From Brachionus manjavacas (lineage: Eukaryota > Rotifera > Eurotatoria > Ploima > Brachionidae), in assembly GCA_019054805.1 (NCBI GenBank), contig JAHQIY010000040.1, forward strand, positions 280,822 to 344,821: DNA of 64,000 bases, read 5' to 3'. A program made the translations under genes and the position numbers. Of this stretch, positions 18,768-28,281 are shown piece by piece. The number at the start of each line of letters is the position of its first letter. Positions within the stretch are counted from its first letter, which is position 1. The notes beneath the pieces are model-generated. The model did no database searches, was not told where the DNA came from, and saw nothing but the letters and a program-made list of their open reading frames with translations.

Positions 18768-18772
18768 ATAGG

Positions 18773-18802
18773 ATTCCGAGTAAGTAAAGACTTACTCGGA
18801 AT
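18773..18802. terminator. Perfect 12-bp hairpin between convergent genes
   Basis: ATTCCGAGTAAG and CTTACTCGGAAT flank a 6-base loop between the DMT gene (+) and hcr (-). There is no T-run. Confidence 0.5.
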
Positions 18803-18810
18803 GCGTACAA

Positions 18811-19842
18811 TTACATCAATTCGACTTCAACATCGCTCTGAATCTGGCTAGAGCACGCGAGTGTATAACCTTCCGCTAAGTCTTGTTCAGTCAGAGTTTC
18901 GGTACTGGTACGAGACACTTCCCCTTTAGTCACTTTGCATTTGCAAGAACCACACATACCGCTGCGACAAGCGATGATGATGGGTACACCATTGTCTTCT
19001 AGGACATCGGCAAGTGTTGCACCTTGCTCTACTTCAGCAGTGACACCAAAAGCGGGCACTTCAAATTGAACCACACCGCCAGTAGATGGCTCTTGATGGG
19101 TTTCGATTGGAGTGAAGCTTTCCTGATGAAACGCTTGAGGCTCGACTCCGAGTACGAGTGAGTGAGACTCCATATCCTGCATAAACTGAGTTGGGCCGCA
19201 TAGATACACGGTGCGTTCCGCGATGTCAGGACATAGGGTTTGTAGCCATGCCTTATCTAGGCGACCTTGCGGATGACGCGTCCCGGTGTTGTCTTTTAAC
19301 AGCAACTTAAAGTGGAAGTGGCTGTGAATGCTGTCCATTGACTCTAGCTCATCAAAATAGATGGTCTGCGGAGCGCTTTTAGCCATATGAATAAAGACGA
19401 TGTCGATATCTTTTTCATCAGCTAACCAGGTCTTTGTCATCGACATTACAGGGGTAATACCGCAACCTGCGCTAAGCATAACGACTTTCTCTTTTGGCGC
19501 GCAATCGACACTGTTAAATGGACCCGTAGGCGCAAGGGCTAACACAGTATCACCCGGGGCGAAGGTATCGACAATGTGGTTTGAGATTAACCCTCCCTCA
19601 ACGCGCTTGATGGTCAGTTTTAACAGAGGTTCATTAGGCACAGAGCTAATAGAGTAGGCTCTATATTCAACTTTACCCTCTATCGCAAAACCGAGTGAGA
19701 CAAACTGTCCGGGCTTAAATTCGAAAGCGATATCTTCATCGTCTATAGGGGCCAGCGTTATGCTCACGGTATCTTGGGTTTCTTGCCACTTCTCTACGCA
19801 GCGTAAAGTTGTTGGCAGGTTGTTTTGCCATTCACTTGTCAT
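18811..19842 (-). CDS. hcr: NADH oxidoreductase Hcr (Hcp reductase)
   Basis: 343 residues in the order FAD-binding barrel (RAYSISSVP), NAD-binding domain (VMLSAGCGITPVMSM ... YLCGPTQFM) and C-terminal plant-type [2Fe-2S] ferredoxin domain (CRSGMCGSCKCKV ... ACSS). This arrangement passes electrons from NADH to the hybrid-cluster protein Hcp. It lies directly downstream of hcp on the same strand, separated by 56 bases that contain a hairpin with a short T-run. In enterics, Hcp-Hcr act as an NO reductase/S-nitrosylation system in low oxygen. It is presumably expressed from the NorR/sigma-54 promoter upstream of hcp. Confidence 0.93.
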   Translation of the reverse strand: MTSEWQNNLPTTLRCVEKWQETQDTVSITLAPIDDEDIAFEFKPGQFVSLGFAIEGKVEYRAYSISSVPNEPLLKLTIKRVEGGLISNHIVDTFAPGDTVLALAPTGPFNSVDCAPKEKVVMLSAGCGITPVMSMTKTWLADEKDIDIVFIHMAKSAPQTIYFDELESMDSIHSHFHFKLLLKDNTGTRHPQGRLDKAWLQTLCPDIAERTVYLCGPTQFMQDMESHSLVLGVEPQAFHQESFTPIETHQEPSTGGVVQFEVPAFGVTAEVEQGATLADVLEDNGVPIIIACRSGMCGSCKCKVTKGEVSRTSTETLTEQDLAEGYTLACSSQIQSDVEVELM

Positions 19843-19854
19843 AGTTTTCTCTTA

Positions 19855-19886
19855 AAAACGTGCCTAGCTCCAATTAGAGCTAGGCA
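19855..19886 (-). terminator. Hairpin between hcp and hcr (attenuator or stability element)
   Basis: Perfect 10-bp arms TGCCTAGCTC/GAGCTAGGCA around 6 bases; on the minus strand it is followed by CGTTTTT. It probably lowers hcr transcript relative to hcp. Confidence 0.6.
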
Positions 19887-19898
19887 AATTGGCGAGGA

Positions 19899-21560
19899 TT
19901 AAGCAGCTAAGATGGTTTTTAGATCGTCTTCAACATTACCGATACTGCGCATGTCGAATTTCTCTTGAATGATTGCCAGTAGGTTGTCGGTCAAGAAAGC
20001 AGGTGCTGTTGGACCTGTATAGATACCTTTCACGCCTAAAGCGAATAGGGTAAGTAAGATAACAATCGCTTTTTGCTCAAACCAAGATAGAACGAGGGTT
20101 AGCGGAAGCTCATTGATATCACAGTCGAACTCTTTAGATAGTGCTAGTGCAAGTTGGATTGCTGAGTAAGCATCATTACATTGACCAACATCGAGTAGGC
20201 GTGGGATACCGTTGATGTCACCAAACTGATTCTTGTTGAAACGGAATTTACCGCAAGCCAGAGTCAGGATTACGCTGTCTTCAGGTGCTGCTGCGGTGAA
20301 ATCTGTGTAGTAACTACGCTCAGACTTATCGCCATCACAACCACCCACTAGGAAGAAATGTTTGATGTTGCCTTCTTTCACTTGTTCCACTACCGCAGGT
20401 GCCGCTTCCATCAGCGCATTACGACCGAAGCCAACCGTGATCATCTGTTCGATTTCATCATGTTGGAAACCGTCTTGAGCTAGAGCGCACTCGATCACTT
20501 GGCTGAAATCATCACCTTCGATATGTGCAACACCCGGCCAGCCAACAATGCTGCGTGTAAACAGGCGATCGGCGTACTGGCCGACATTTGGATTCAACAA
20601 ACAGTTCGATGTCATGACAATTGCGCCAGGGAAGTTGGCAAACTCTTTTTGCTGGTTTTGCCATGCGCTGCCGTAGTTACCCACTAAATGAGGATACTTG
20701 TTTAGTTCTGGGTAGCCGTGTGCAGGTAGCATTTCACCATTGGTGTAGACATTAATGCCTTTGCCTTCAGTTTGTTGCAGGATCTTTTCTAGATCATGTA
20801 GGTCATGACCAGACACTAGAATCGCTTTGCCTTTTACTGTCTTAACGTTAACGGCAGTAGGAGTAGGGTGACCGAACGTAGCAGTTTCACCCGCATCTAG
20901 CATCTCCATCACCTTGTAGTTCATTAGGCCAATCTGCATTGAACACTCAAGCAAAGCGTTTAAGTCTTCTGGGTCGGTGCCAAGCCATGCCATGATTTGG
21001 TGGTACTCGGCATAAATATCTGTGTTGGTTTGCTCTAGTACGCGTGCGTGCTCCATGTAGGCAGCAGCACCTTTTAGGCCGTATAAGCAAAGTAGGCGCA
21101 GACCAATTACATCTTCACTCAGGTGTTGGTAGCCGCGGTTAACTGCCACAAGAGGAGCATGAGCCAAAATCTCTTCCGCACTCGCCGGAAGCTCAAAGTG
21201 GGCGACAGATGGTGCTTCATCCAGTTCGATATCACCCAATTTAGCTGCCGAGAGAGTTTGCTCTTTTAAGCGAGCTTTGTATTGCGCAGCCAATGAAGCA
21301 AGCTCAAGAATGCGCTCTGGATCGAAGTTAACGTTGGTCAGCGTAGAAAAGAAAGCTTTTGGTGCCCACTGGTCGATTTCAGTATTGATGATATCGAATT
21401 TGCGCGCTTGCTCAGCCCAGTAAGATACACCTTGTAGGGTGTAGACTAATACGTCTTGTAAATCAGAAACTTCAGAAGTTTTGCCACACATACCTTGTGC
21501 AAATGAGCAGCCCTTTACAGTAGGGGTTTGAATAGTCTGTTCACATTGAATACAGAACAT
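19899..21560 (-). CDS. hcp: Hybrid-cluster protein Hcp (hydroxylamine/NO reductase)
   Basis: 553 residues from ATG 21560, which has GGAG 7-10 bases upstream. The N-terminal cysteines C3, C6, C18, C25 ([13 protein letters not shown] ... [11 protein letters not shown]) have the spacing of the enteric-type protein with a [2Fe-2S] cluster. Cysteine and histidine ligands for the hybrid Fe-S-O cluster follow in the C-terminal half ([26 protein letters not shown]). A longer in-frame start (TTG 21641) would overlap the sigma-54 promoter and is rejected. Hcp reduces NO or hydroxylamine in the cytoplasm, receiving electrons from Hcr encoded next. Confidence 0.95.
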   Translation of the reverse strand: MFCIQCEQTIQTPTVKGCSFAQGMCGKTSEVSDLQDVLVYTLQGVSYWAEQARKFDIINTEIDQWAPKAFFSTLTNVNFDPERILELASLAAQYKARLKEQTLSAAKLGDIELDEAPSVAHFELPASAEEILAHAPLVAVNRGYQHLSEDVIGLRLLCLYGLKGAAAYMEHARVLEQTNTDIYAEYHQIMAWLGTDPEDLNALLECSMQIGLMNYKVMEMLDAGETATFGHPTPTAVNVKTVKGKAILVSGHDLHDLEKILQQTEGKGINVYTNGEMLPAHGYPELNKYPHLVGNYGSAWQNQQKEFANFPGAIVMTSNCLLNPNVGQYADRLFTRSIVGWPGVAHIEGDDFSQVIECALAQDGFQHDEIEQMITVGFGRNALMEAAPAVVEQVKEGNIKHFFLVGGCDGDKSERSYYTDFTAAAPEDSVILTLACGKFRFNKNQFGDINGIPRLLDVGQCNDAYSAIQLALALSKEFDCDINELPLTLVLSWFEQKAIVILLTLFALGVKGIYTGPTAPAFLTDNLLAIIQEKFDMRSIGNVEDDLKTILAA

Positions 21561-21624
21561 TGCGCGTCTCCAGTCGTGATAATTGTTAGCGGAACCATCC
21601 GCCGTTTTATTTTGAGACTGATAG

Positions 21625-21641
21625 AGCAGGTAGTGTGCCAA
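21625..21641 (-). promoter_or_regulatory. Sigma-54 (-24/-12) promoter of hcp
   Basis: On the minus strand TTGGCACACTACCTGCT matches the consensus TGGCAC-N5-TTGC with correct GG-to-GC spacing; one T of the -12 element is C. Transcription would start near 21614, about 54 bases before the hcp ATG. It fits with NorR, a sigma-54 activator, being encoded nearby. Confidence 0.8.
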
Positions 21642-21692
21642 TTATTAACTAATTGTTATTTAAGGATTTTACGTTGCTTGTGAGACTGTGGT

Positions 21693-21709
21693 GATGTTGA
21701 TTTTACATC
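21693..21709. promoter_or_regulatory. NorR site 1 upstream of hcp
   Basis: GATGT-TGATTTT-ACATC, an inverted repeat containing the NorR core GT-N7-AC, roughly 80-95 bases upstream of the predicted start of transcription. Confidence 0.75.
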
Positions 21710-21715
21710 GCAAGT

Positions 21716-21732
21716 GATGTGTAAGTGACATC
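21716..21732. promoter_or_regulatory. NorR site 2 upstream of hcp
   Basis: GATGT-GTAAGTG-ACATC has the same arms as site 1, 23 bases further upstream (about two helical turns). Confidence 0.75.
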
Positions 21733-21872
21733 AGAAAGCGGAGGTGGGCAAGATAGTGTGTGATCTGTCATTACTCTTTGAGGTCACACTTTAAGCCAAA
21801 AGGTGAAAATGACGTCACTTCAAACAAGAAAACAGGTGAGGATTCACAAGCTTAGTGGATGCTTTAAAGGGT

Positions 21873-21889
21873 GATGTGATTTTTACAAC
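21873..21889. promoter_or_regulatory. NorR-like site 3, distal
   Basis: GATGT-GATTTTT-ACAAC keeps GT-N7-AC and one full arm, the other arm having two changes. E. coli norVW also has three NorR sites, but this one is farther away, so its role is less certain. Confidence 0.45.
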
Positions 21890-21942
21890 AAAGACTATTA
21901 GGCAGTAACAAGGCTCACCGAAATTGATGAGCCTAGTATGAA

Positions 21943-23244
21943 TTAAAATCGGTTGGCGAAAGAGAGTACTACCGCATTGGCTCGATATTTAACGCCGACA
22001 TCACGCCACTCATTTCGTGACATAGTGTATTTCAATCCGAGCTCCCAATCTTTGTTCACCGCGTAGTTGAAACCAGCTTCTACATACCCGACTTGATCAT
22101 TGCTCCAAGTTTGGTAGTTAGCAAGCCCCTGCAAATACAGGTCACCGATCAGCTTGTACTGAGCCTTACCTGTGACAGAGGGCATAAACTGATAGCCTCC
22201 TTCACTGGCGTAATTGCCTCCGCGCAGATGATCAGCTTCTAACTCAACCAAAAATCCATATAAACCAACACCGGCAGAGAGGTTGAGCTTATCGTTAATT
22301 TGGTAATGTTGATAATAAGTACCGCCAGCACTCCACTGCTTAAAAGCTAGGTAGATGTCTGAACCTTGGCTATAAGTGGTATTGTCTACGGAAAACTCCC
22401 CATTTGCTGTCCCATATCGACGAGTTTCGGACGGTGTTAAAGAAAATTCAACTGAGGTTTCATCGTCTATCGTGTACTCATAAATGACTGAGGAGAAGGG
22501 TTGGTGGTCATCAACCAGCTTAGAACCTGGTAGCAGGTCGTGATCATCCATCTGATCAACCGAGTCTGTCATATTAAAGCCGACGTCAAACTGAAAGCGA
22601 TGACGATTCTGCTTAGGTAATTCACCAGTGCCGCGCTTACGACCTTGATCGTATTGCAACGCTTTATCCGTTACAGACACACCGAACATAACACCGCCAT
22701 CAGAGCTTGGGCCAGCTGTGAGGCTAACACCCTCTTTAACGTACGGTGAAACGACCAGTTGGTTAACAAGAAAACCAATACTTGCCCCTCCTAGTACGTC
22801 ATCAGGGTAGTGGCGGTTACCATGAACGCGACTTGCAGCAACAAACGTCGCCGCTGCATATGCTGGTATTCCCCAAGCAGCGCCGTAGCGAGTTTGCAAG
22901 AATGCAGCACCGGAAAACGCGCCAGCTGCATGACCCGAAGGGAAAGACTTATAACTCGCTCCTGTCAGATCTGAATTTGGTCGGTAACGTCCGACCGTAT
23001 TTTTGGTAACCTCGGTAATGCCTTGAGCGGCGAGAACCGAGATGGTCAGTTGAGCTGCCCCTTCAAGGTCTTGATGAATCAGGGAAGCAAATAGACCGGT
23101 TGCAGGTAGGGCGATGGCAAGAACATCACCCGCTTCAACGATATCGTCATTCACTGACTCGTTGATGGCATTGTAGTCTTGTGCATAGGCCAACGGACTG
23201 CCAACAAGCATAGTTAAGCTTATCGCAAATAATGTTCTTTTCAT
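21943..23244 (-). CDS. Exported PAP2 phosphatase fused to an outer-membrane beta-barrel-like domain (copy 2)
   Basis: 433 residues. A signal peptide (cleavage near AYAQD) is followed by a PAP2 acid phosphatase domain (about 30-170) with the three motifs KNTVGRYRP, SFPSGHAAG and SRVHGNRHYPDD. The C-terminal ~240 residues are rich in alternating hydrophobic/polar strands and end in LSFANRF, the terminal-phenylalanine signature of BAM-inserted outer membrane proteins. PAP2 enzymes dephosphorylate lipids or small phosphates; an outer-membrane-anchored form is an inference. It lies 20 bases downstream of a paralogue of the same design and is co-transcribed with it. Confidence 0.8.
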   Translation of the reverse strand: MKRTLFAISLTMLVGSPLAYAQDYNAINESVNDDIVEAGDVLAIALPATGLFASLIHQDLEGAAQLTISVLAAQGITEVTKNTVGRYRPNSDLTGASYKSFPSGHAAGAFSGAAFLQTRYGAAWGIPAYAAATFVAASRVHGNRHYPDDVLGGASIGFLVNQLVVSPYVKEGVSLTAGPSSDGGVMFGVSVTDKALQYDQGRKRGTGELPKQNRHRFQFDVGFNMTDSVDQMDDHDLLPGSKLVDDHQPFSSVIYEYTIDDETSVEFSLTPSETRRYGTANGEFSVDNTTYSQGSDIYLAFKQWSAGGTYYQHYQINDKLNLSAGVGLYGFLVELEADHLRGGNYASEGGYQFMPSVTGKAQYKLIGDLYLQGLANYQTWSNDQVGYVEAGFNYAVNKDWELGLKYTMSRNEWRDVGVKYRANAVVLSFANRF

Positions 23245-23264
23245 CGCCTATCGTCTCTCCAGAT

Positions 23265-24554
23265 TTAGAATCGGTTAGTTACCGACAGTAAGACTGACTC
23301 AGAGCGATATCTTGTTTGGTACATTTCCCAATTGTTGTTGGTATAAGCGTATTTCAACGCGACCGTCCAGTCTGGATTGACCTTATAGTTAACGCCAGTT
23401 TCAGAGGCAAACACTCGATCTCTATCGAAGATTTGGTAATCCATACGGCCCATGACTGACCACTTATCATTGAATGCGTATTCCATTTCTGCTGATACGG
23501 ATGGAAGGACAGGTGTAGAACTTAATTTAGAGTGCTTACCACCATCGATAAGATCGGTTTCGATATCAAGCAAGTAGGCATATAAACCTGCGCCAGCAGT
23601 AAGAGAGACAGCATCACTGACTTGGTACTGTTTCTGGTACAGGGCACCTGCGCTCCATTGACGCAGAGCGATAAAGATATCTTCCCCTTGCGCATAGGTG
23701 TTGTTGTCGATTTCAAAGCCACCGCTTACTTTGCCCGTACGGCGAGTTTCATTAGGTGCCAGTTGGAACTCAATCGCGCTGTCATCGTTCAGTTGGTAGG
23801 CATAGATTGCGCGTGAGAATGGTTGGTATTCATCGACTGGTGCTGAGTTTTCAATCGTTTGGTTCGCGCCCAAATCACCCATGCTATCGTATAAGTTGAA
23901 ACCGATGTCTAGCGTAAATGAATGCACTTTTTTCTTGGCGTAAACCGGGTTCGTACGCTTTCTCTCTGAGTCATATTCGAAGGCATCATTGGTTAAGCTG
24001 ACGTTGACCATCATGCCATCTTTCATCGGTGCTGCACTTAGGTTCACCCCTTCAGGCGTGTACTCTGAGACAAAAAACTGATTGGTTAAAAAGGCAATAC
24101 CGGCACCGGCGACCACATCATCTGCATAGTGGCGGTTACCGTGAACGCGACTTGCGCCAACAAAACTCGCGGCCGCGTACGCAGGAAGACCCCACTTAGC
24201 ACCATAACGGCTTTGTAGAAATGCTGCACCAGAGAACGCAGCAGCAGTGTGCCCAGAAGGAAAGGACGCTGAATTTGAAGAATTAGGGCGAATACGACCG
24301 ACGGCATATTTTCCTGCTTGTACGATACCGATAGTCGTCGCAAGCGAGTAGGTTAACTGTTTTGCACCCTCAGCATCATCATGTAGCCATGCGGCAAAAA
24401 GCCCTGTTAGAGGAAGAGCGACTTGAACATAGTCACCAGCGACAACAATATCGTCATCAGTGTTTGACGTGATTGCGTTCGTTGTTGGATTTGCAAATGC
24501 AGTTCCTTGAGCAAGTACAGTGGTTATCGCCGCTGACAAAAAAAGTTTTTTCAT
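23265..24554 (-). CDS. Exported PAP2 phosphatase fused to an outer-membrane beta-barrel-like domain (copy 1)
   Basis: 429 residues with signal peptide (GTAFANPTT) and PAP2 motifs KYAVGRIRPN, SFPSGHTAA and SRVHGNRHYADD, all catalytic residues intact. The second half aligns by eye with that of the downstream copy (QPFSRAIYAY / QPFSSVIYEY; LAPNETRRTG / LTPSETRRYG) and ends in LSVTNRF. The two genes are therefore a tandem duplication that has diverged. The first gene starts after a ~590-base region without genes, where its promoter must lie. Substrate (lipid A, phospholipid, undecaprenyl pyrophosphate or nucleotide) is not readable from the sequence. Confidence 0.8.
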   Translation of the reverse strand: MKKLFLSAAITTVLAQGTAFANPTTNAITSNTDDDIVVAGDYVQVALPLTGLFAAWLHDDAEGAKQLTYSLATTIGIVQAGKYAVGRIRPNSSNSASFPSGHTAAAFSGAAFLQSRYGAKWGLPAYAAASFVGASRVHGNRHYADDVVAGAGIAFLTNQFFVSEYTPEGVNLSAAPMKDGMMVNVSLTNDAFEYDSERKRTNPVYAKKKVHSFTLDIGFNLYDSMGDLGANQTIENSAPVDEYQPFSRAIYAYQLNDDSAIEFQLAPNETRRTGKVSGGFEIDNNTYAQGEDIFIALRQWSAGALYQKQYQVSDAVSLTAGAGLYAYLLDIETDLIDGGKHSKLSSTPVLPSVSAEMEYAFNDKWSVMGRMDYQIFDRDRVFASETGVNYKVNPDWTVALKYAYTNNNWEMYQTRYRSESVLLSVTNRF

Positions 24555-25147
24555 AAAGTAATACCATCAACGTGGGGCTTAGTTGTTATAAAGATGAGGC
24601 GAGAAATGGCATGACAGAAGCGCTCCCTATAGTAAGTGAAATGCTCCCAGCTCTTACATTCACTGTGTCTATCATAACCGTAACTCATTGGCTAGGCGCG
24701 TTAAATTTGATTGACTTGTGACCAGTTTCTATTTTGAGAAACGCTGCTCGGTAACCAAGTTTAAAATGTACTGCGCCAATATCTTTGCATTCTGTAGCAA
24801 AAATTAACTTCATTTAAATCATTGGTAGAGATTATAATTGAATGATGGTTTGATGTAAAACTTTTATTGTTGGTTTGTATTTTCCTAATGAGGCCTAAGG
24901 TGTAGATACCTTCTTATGAGTATTTTAAATAAATATGTTATCAAGGTTGTAGTGGCTATTGAGGAAGTTGCTTAAGAGCAATTTGGAGGATTGAAAACGT
25001 TAAGATGACTTTATAAGGTTTATAATGAAACCTTGGTTTATTTTTTGGTTGGTTTTGTATTAATGTTTGCCGCCTTTAAATTCACTACTCTTAGAATTGA
25101 CTGTTTCTAGGCGGAGGATTCCCGCCTTCATTCTTAGATTCACTATA
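24555..25147. other. 590-base AT-rich intergenic region
   Basis: Between the first PAP2 gene start and the norR stop. I see no convincing open frame; a 12-codon ATG frame near 25025 has no support. A small hairpin (AGGCGG/CCGCCT) lies near 25110-25128, possibly involved in ending the norR transcript, without a T-run. It must hold the promoter for the PAP2 pair. A small RNA cannot be excluded. Confidence 0.4.
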
Positions 25148-26677
25148 TTACACTTCTACCCCAAGCTTTTTCCCCATCCTGTATAAGTTGCCTCTATCCA
25201 TTTGCAAAAACTCAGCAGCCTTCGCCCATGTACCATTCGATTTATCAAGTGCATGTAGGATCAGATCTTTTTGATAGTCTTCAACCAATCCACGCATAGC
25301 TTGACTCTGTTTGGGTAGGTAATTGTTGTTTGTCAGCTTTGCTGCGGTCTCAATCCCACCGTCAAAGTGTTGAGTGGTGATGATCTGTTGTTGATCTTGA
25401 ATGGCGCGCAGCGCGGCTCTAGTCAGTGTGTGTTCAAGCTCTCGAACATTGCCCGGCCATGCTTGACGCTCAAGTAGGTTGAGGCTTTTAGGATGTAAAT
25501 GCAGGTTAGGGATGTTGAACTGACTGCGCACTTTTTCTAGCAAGTAGCCCGCGAGTACGGGTAGGTCACCTTCACGTTTTCTTAGCGGTGGCACTGAAAT
25601 AGGAAAGACATTTAGGCGGTGATATAAGTCGGCTCTGAACTGCCCATTTTCGACTTCTTGGGCCAGAGAGCGATTTGTTGCGGCGATAATGCGCACATTA
25701 ACCAATAAGTGTTGGTCACTGCCGACTCGTTGCAGTTCACCTTGTTGAATCACACGCAGCAATTTTGCCTGCAGCACAAGTGGCAACTCGCCCAATTCGT
25801 CTAGGAAAATGGTGCCGCCATCGGCAAGTTCAAATTTACCTGCTCTGGAACTGTTCGCTCCTGTAAATGCGCCTTTAACATGACCAAATAACTCACTTTC
25901 GGCTAGTCCTTCAGGCAGTGCGGCGCAGTTTACGTAGATCATTGGTTTGTTGGCACGGTGACTTTGAGCGTGCACACTGTGTGCAACGAGCTCTTTTCCC
26001 ACCCCGGTTTCCCCTGTGATCAACACGGCATAGTCAGACTGCGCAACCGTCGCTATGTTGGTGCGTAGTTTTTCTATCTGCGGACTAACGCCAACCATCT
26101 CTCCTTGCTTGGAGCGAGCTTGCTGAATCAAGGTTTCCGTGACGTGTTTTTGCTTTTTGTTTTGCGCCTTAAGGGCTTTCACTTGGGCTATATTACGCAG
26201 AGTTGCAGCAGCAAGTGCGGCGAAAGTTTCGATTGTTACCGGGTCAATGCTGTCAAATGCCCCCACAGTCAAAGAATCTAGCGTCAGCACTCCGACCAAC
26301 TGCCCACCGACATACAAGCTACAACCCATACAGTCATGGACATCAAGCTCGGCTTCTTCACTTAACAAGATGCCACTAAATGGGTCGGGCAACTCACAGT
26401 CGGCACCAAAACGGACGGGTTGTTTACTCTCCATGATGGCTTGTAGGCGAGGGTGAGTTTTAGGGAAGAATCGCCGTGCTAGGATGCTACTCGATATGCC
26501 TTTAACCGCGACAGGAGTAAGAAAGCCATCTTGATCGAGGATAAATAACGCGCTCGCATCGCAAGGAAACACCTGATCAATACCATCAATAAGATGCTGA
26601 TATTGGGTTTCACTGTTTTGGTTGGAACTTAAATTGAGCGCGATATCCAACAGGACTTTATTCAAGTTAGCTTTCAT
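25148..26677 (-). CDS. norR: NO-responsive sigma-54 activator NorR
   Basis: 509 residues, the normal length. The N-terminal GAF domain (about 20-170), which in NorR holds a non-haem iron that binds NO, is followed by a sigma-54 AAA+ domain (about 190-430) with Walker A GETGVGKE, the loop GAFTGA, and [14 protein letters not shown]-terminal Fis-type helix-turn-helix ends the protein ([25 protein letters not shown]). There is no norVW here; the obvious target is hcp-hcr, whose promoter carries NorR sites and a -24/-12 element. A matching site also precedes norR itself, suggesting autoregulation. Confidence 0.92.
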   Translation of the reverse strand: MKANLNKVLLDIALNLSSNQNSETQYQHLIDGIDQVFPCDASALFILDQDGFLTPVAVKGISSSILARRFFPKTHPRLQAIMESKQPVRFGADCELPDPFSGILLSEEAELDVHDCMGCSLYVGGQLVGVLTLDSLTVGAFDSIDPVTIETFAALAAATLRNIAQVKALKAQNKKQKHVTETLIQQARSKQGEMVGVSPQIEKLRTNIATVAQSDYAVLITGETGVGKELVAHSVHAQSHRANKPMIYVNCAALPEGLAESELFGHVKGAFTGANSSRAGKFELADGGTIFLDELGELPLVLQAKLLRVIQQGELQRVGSDQHLLVNVRIIAATNRSLAQEVENGQFRADLYHRLNVFPISVPPLRKREGDLPVLAGYLLEKVRSQFNIPNLHLHPKSLNLLERQAWPGNVRELEHTLTRAALRAIQDQQQIITTQHFDGGIETAAKLTNNNYLPKQSQAMRGLVEDYQKDLILHALDKSNGTWAKAAEFLQMDRGNLYRMGKKLGVEV

Positions 26678-26720
26678 GATTTGGCGATCCCTTTTTGAAG
26701 AGTCGCCATGCTAACAAGGT

Positions 26721-26737
26721 GATGTAATTTTCACATC
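26721..26737. promoter_or_regulatory. NorR site upstream of norR
   Basis: GATGT-AATTTTC-ACATC has arms identical to the two hcp sites, 44 bases before the norR ATG. No -24/-12 element was seen, so autorepression or autoregulation is more likely than sigma-54 activation. Confidence 0.7.
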
Positions 26738-26793
26738 GCCATTAGGGGTATAAACGCCGTACGGTTGATGTGAGTCAAAAACGACAAGTTGAG

Positions 26794-27735
26794 CTAGGCT
26801 AAATCCCCAAATTGCTTACGATATTGCTGCGGGGAGACGCCGACCAAACGCCGGAAGTGATGACGTAAAGTTGTGGCACTCTCGAAGCCTGCCATACTGG
26901 CTAAGCGCTCTATCGAGTGAGACTCGATTTCGAGCAGACCTTTTGCTCGCTCAATACGTTGCTGAATTAGCCACTCTTTAGGAGATAAGTTGAAACTGGC
27001 GCGAAATTTTCGATCAAATGTTCGACGTGACATACTGGCTTTTTCGGCAAGAAGATCAACACTAATACTCCTGTCTAAATGACTGTTTGCCCAGTCGAGC
27101 GCTGATGCAAAATTGTTGGGAACCTCTAGTATCGGAGTCTCAACAAACTGCGCTTGACCGCCAAGCCGATGGGCGGAAATCACTAACCTTTTCGCCACTT
27201 GATTGGCAAAGCTATAACCAAAATCATGTCGAATAACGGCTAAGCCAAGGTCGAGTGCAGCGGCACTACCAGCAGAGCAACCGATATTGCCATCGAAAAC
27301 GTAAAGGACATCAGATTGATAATTTACGTTTGGAAATTGCGAGCGAAAGCTTTGCTCGTACATCCAATGAGTAGTCGCCGCTTTGCCATCGAGTAGCCCT
27401 AGCTTAGCCAATAAAAATGCGCCTGAACACAAAGTGAGCACTTGCTTACCTTGTTTGGAAAATTGACTAACTTCCGCTTCTATTTTCTCAGGAATTGCAT
27501 AGTCCCAAGTCGGCCATCCGGGGATTATCAGAGTGTCGTAATCTTCAAGGCTGTCGACCTTTTGCGCGCTAAGAGTGATGTTTCCTGTGGCATGGATGTC
27601 AGCGCTCTCTAACGTCACCACGTCGGTCTCATACCAAGACTCAAACTCTGGTCTGGGCAGGGCGAATAGTTCAATGGCACAAGATGTTTCAAACAGCGCG
27701 GCATGGCTGTGGGCGAGTATCGCGACGCGTTTCAT
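26794..27735 (-). CDS. GlxA/FtrA-type regulator (DJ-1/PfpI domain plus AraC HTH)
   Basis: 313 residues. The N-terminal DJ-1/PfpI-like domain (about 1-180) keeps the nucleophile-elbow region TLCSGAFLLAKLGLL and the segment AATTHW; the C-terminal AraC DNA-binding domain (about 215-310) has both helix-turn-helix units (SVDLLAEKASMSRRTFDRKF; IERLASMAGFESATTLRHHF). It is divergent from a rhodanese-GST gene pair and likely controls it, probably in response to a thiol, aldehyde or oxidant. The name FtrA is used for similar E. coli proteins, but I did not assign the symbol. Confidence 0.85.
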   Translation of the reverse strand: MKRVAILAHSHAALFETSCAIELFALPRPEFESWYETDVVTLESADIHATGNITLSAQKVDSLEDYDTLIIPGWPTWDYAIPEKIEAEVSQFSKQGKQVLTLCSGAFLLAKLGLLDGKAATTHWMYEQSFRSQFPNVNYQSDVLYVFDGNIGCSAGSAAALDLGLAVIRHDFGYSFANQVAKRLVISAHRLGGQAQFVETPILEVPNNFASALDWANSHLDRSISVDLLAEKASMSRRTFDRKFRASFNLSPKEWLIQQRIERAKGLLEIESHSIERLASMAGFESATTLRHHFRRLVGVSPQQYRKQFGDLA

Positions 27736-27867
27736 TTCTCTTCCTTGAAAACTAAGTTTATTTTTGACTTTGGCTTGTTATTAACGACATGTGGCTTTTA
27801 AGCCAATTTAACACACCGAGAATTGGTTGCACTATGTACACAAGCGATAACAAAACAAGGACAAGTT

Positions 27868-28281
27868 ATGACCAGTGCAGTATCTCGTGTGAAAGCCGCA
27901 GCAAGTGAACAAGCTCTAGCGCACTTTGAACAACTACTCAGATTCGAAACCGATTGCTGGGATGTGCATCATGCCCTTAGCAATGGTCTCCAAGATTTCA
28001 TTTTGGTTGACGTCAGAGGTGAAAGCTTGTTTGAACAAGGGCACATTGACGGTGCAATCAACATTCCCCACCCTAGACTCAATGAAAAGCGCTTAGCTGA
28101 GTTTCCGCTTGATACCTTGTTTGTGGTGTATTGCGCCGGGCCACATTGTAATGGCACAGAGAAAGCGGCGATTCGTTTAGCAAAGCTTGGCCGACCAGTG
28201 AAAAAGATGATTGGTGGTATCACAGGTTGGTTAGATGAAGGATTTGAACTGGCAACAGAGGAGGAAGCACAATGCAGCTAA
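27868..28281 (+). CDS. Rhodanese-like sulfurtransferase
   Basis: 137 residues from ATG 27868 with AAGGACAAG just upstream. A single rhodanese domain with LVDVRGESLFEQGHIDGAINIPH and the active-site loop cysteine in VVYCAGPHCNGTEKAA; the second cysteine in the loop is notable. Such proteins transfer sulfane sulfur between thiols in the cytoplasm. An upstream in-frame extension to 27823 lies in the promoter region and is not supported. The gene overlaps the following GST gene by 10 bases, indicating co-translation. Confidence 0.88.
   Translation: MTSAVSRVKAAASEQALAHFEQLLRFETDCWDVHHALSNGLQDFILVDVRGESLFEQGHIDGAINIPHPRLNEKRLAEFPLDTLFVVYCAGPHCNGTEKAAIRLAKLGRPVKKMIGGITGWLDEGFELATEEEAQCS

Noticed and set aside
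21561-21641. N-terminal extension of Hcp from a TTG start
   Set aside because: It overlaps the sigma-54 promoter, lacks a ribosome site, and family members start at MFC.
25025-25063. ATG frame of 12 codons in the norR-PAP2 gap
   Set aside because: No ribosome site of note and no protein-like feature beyond hydrophobicity.
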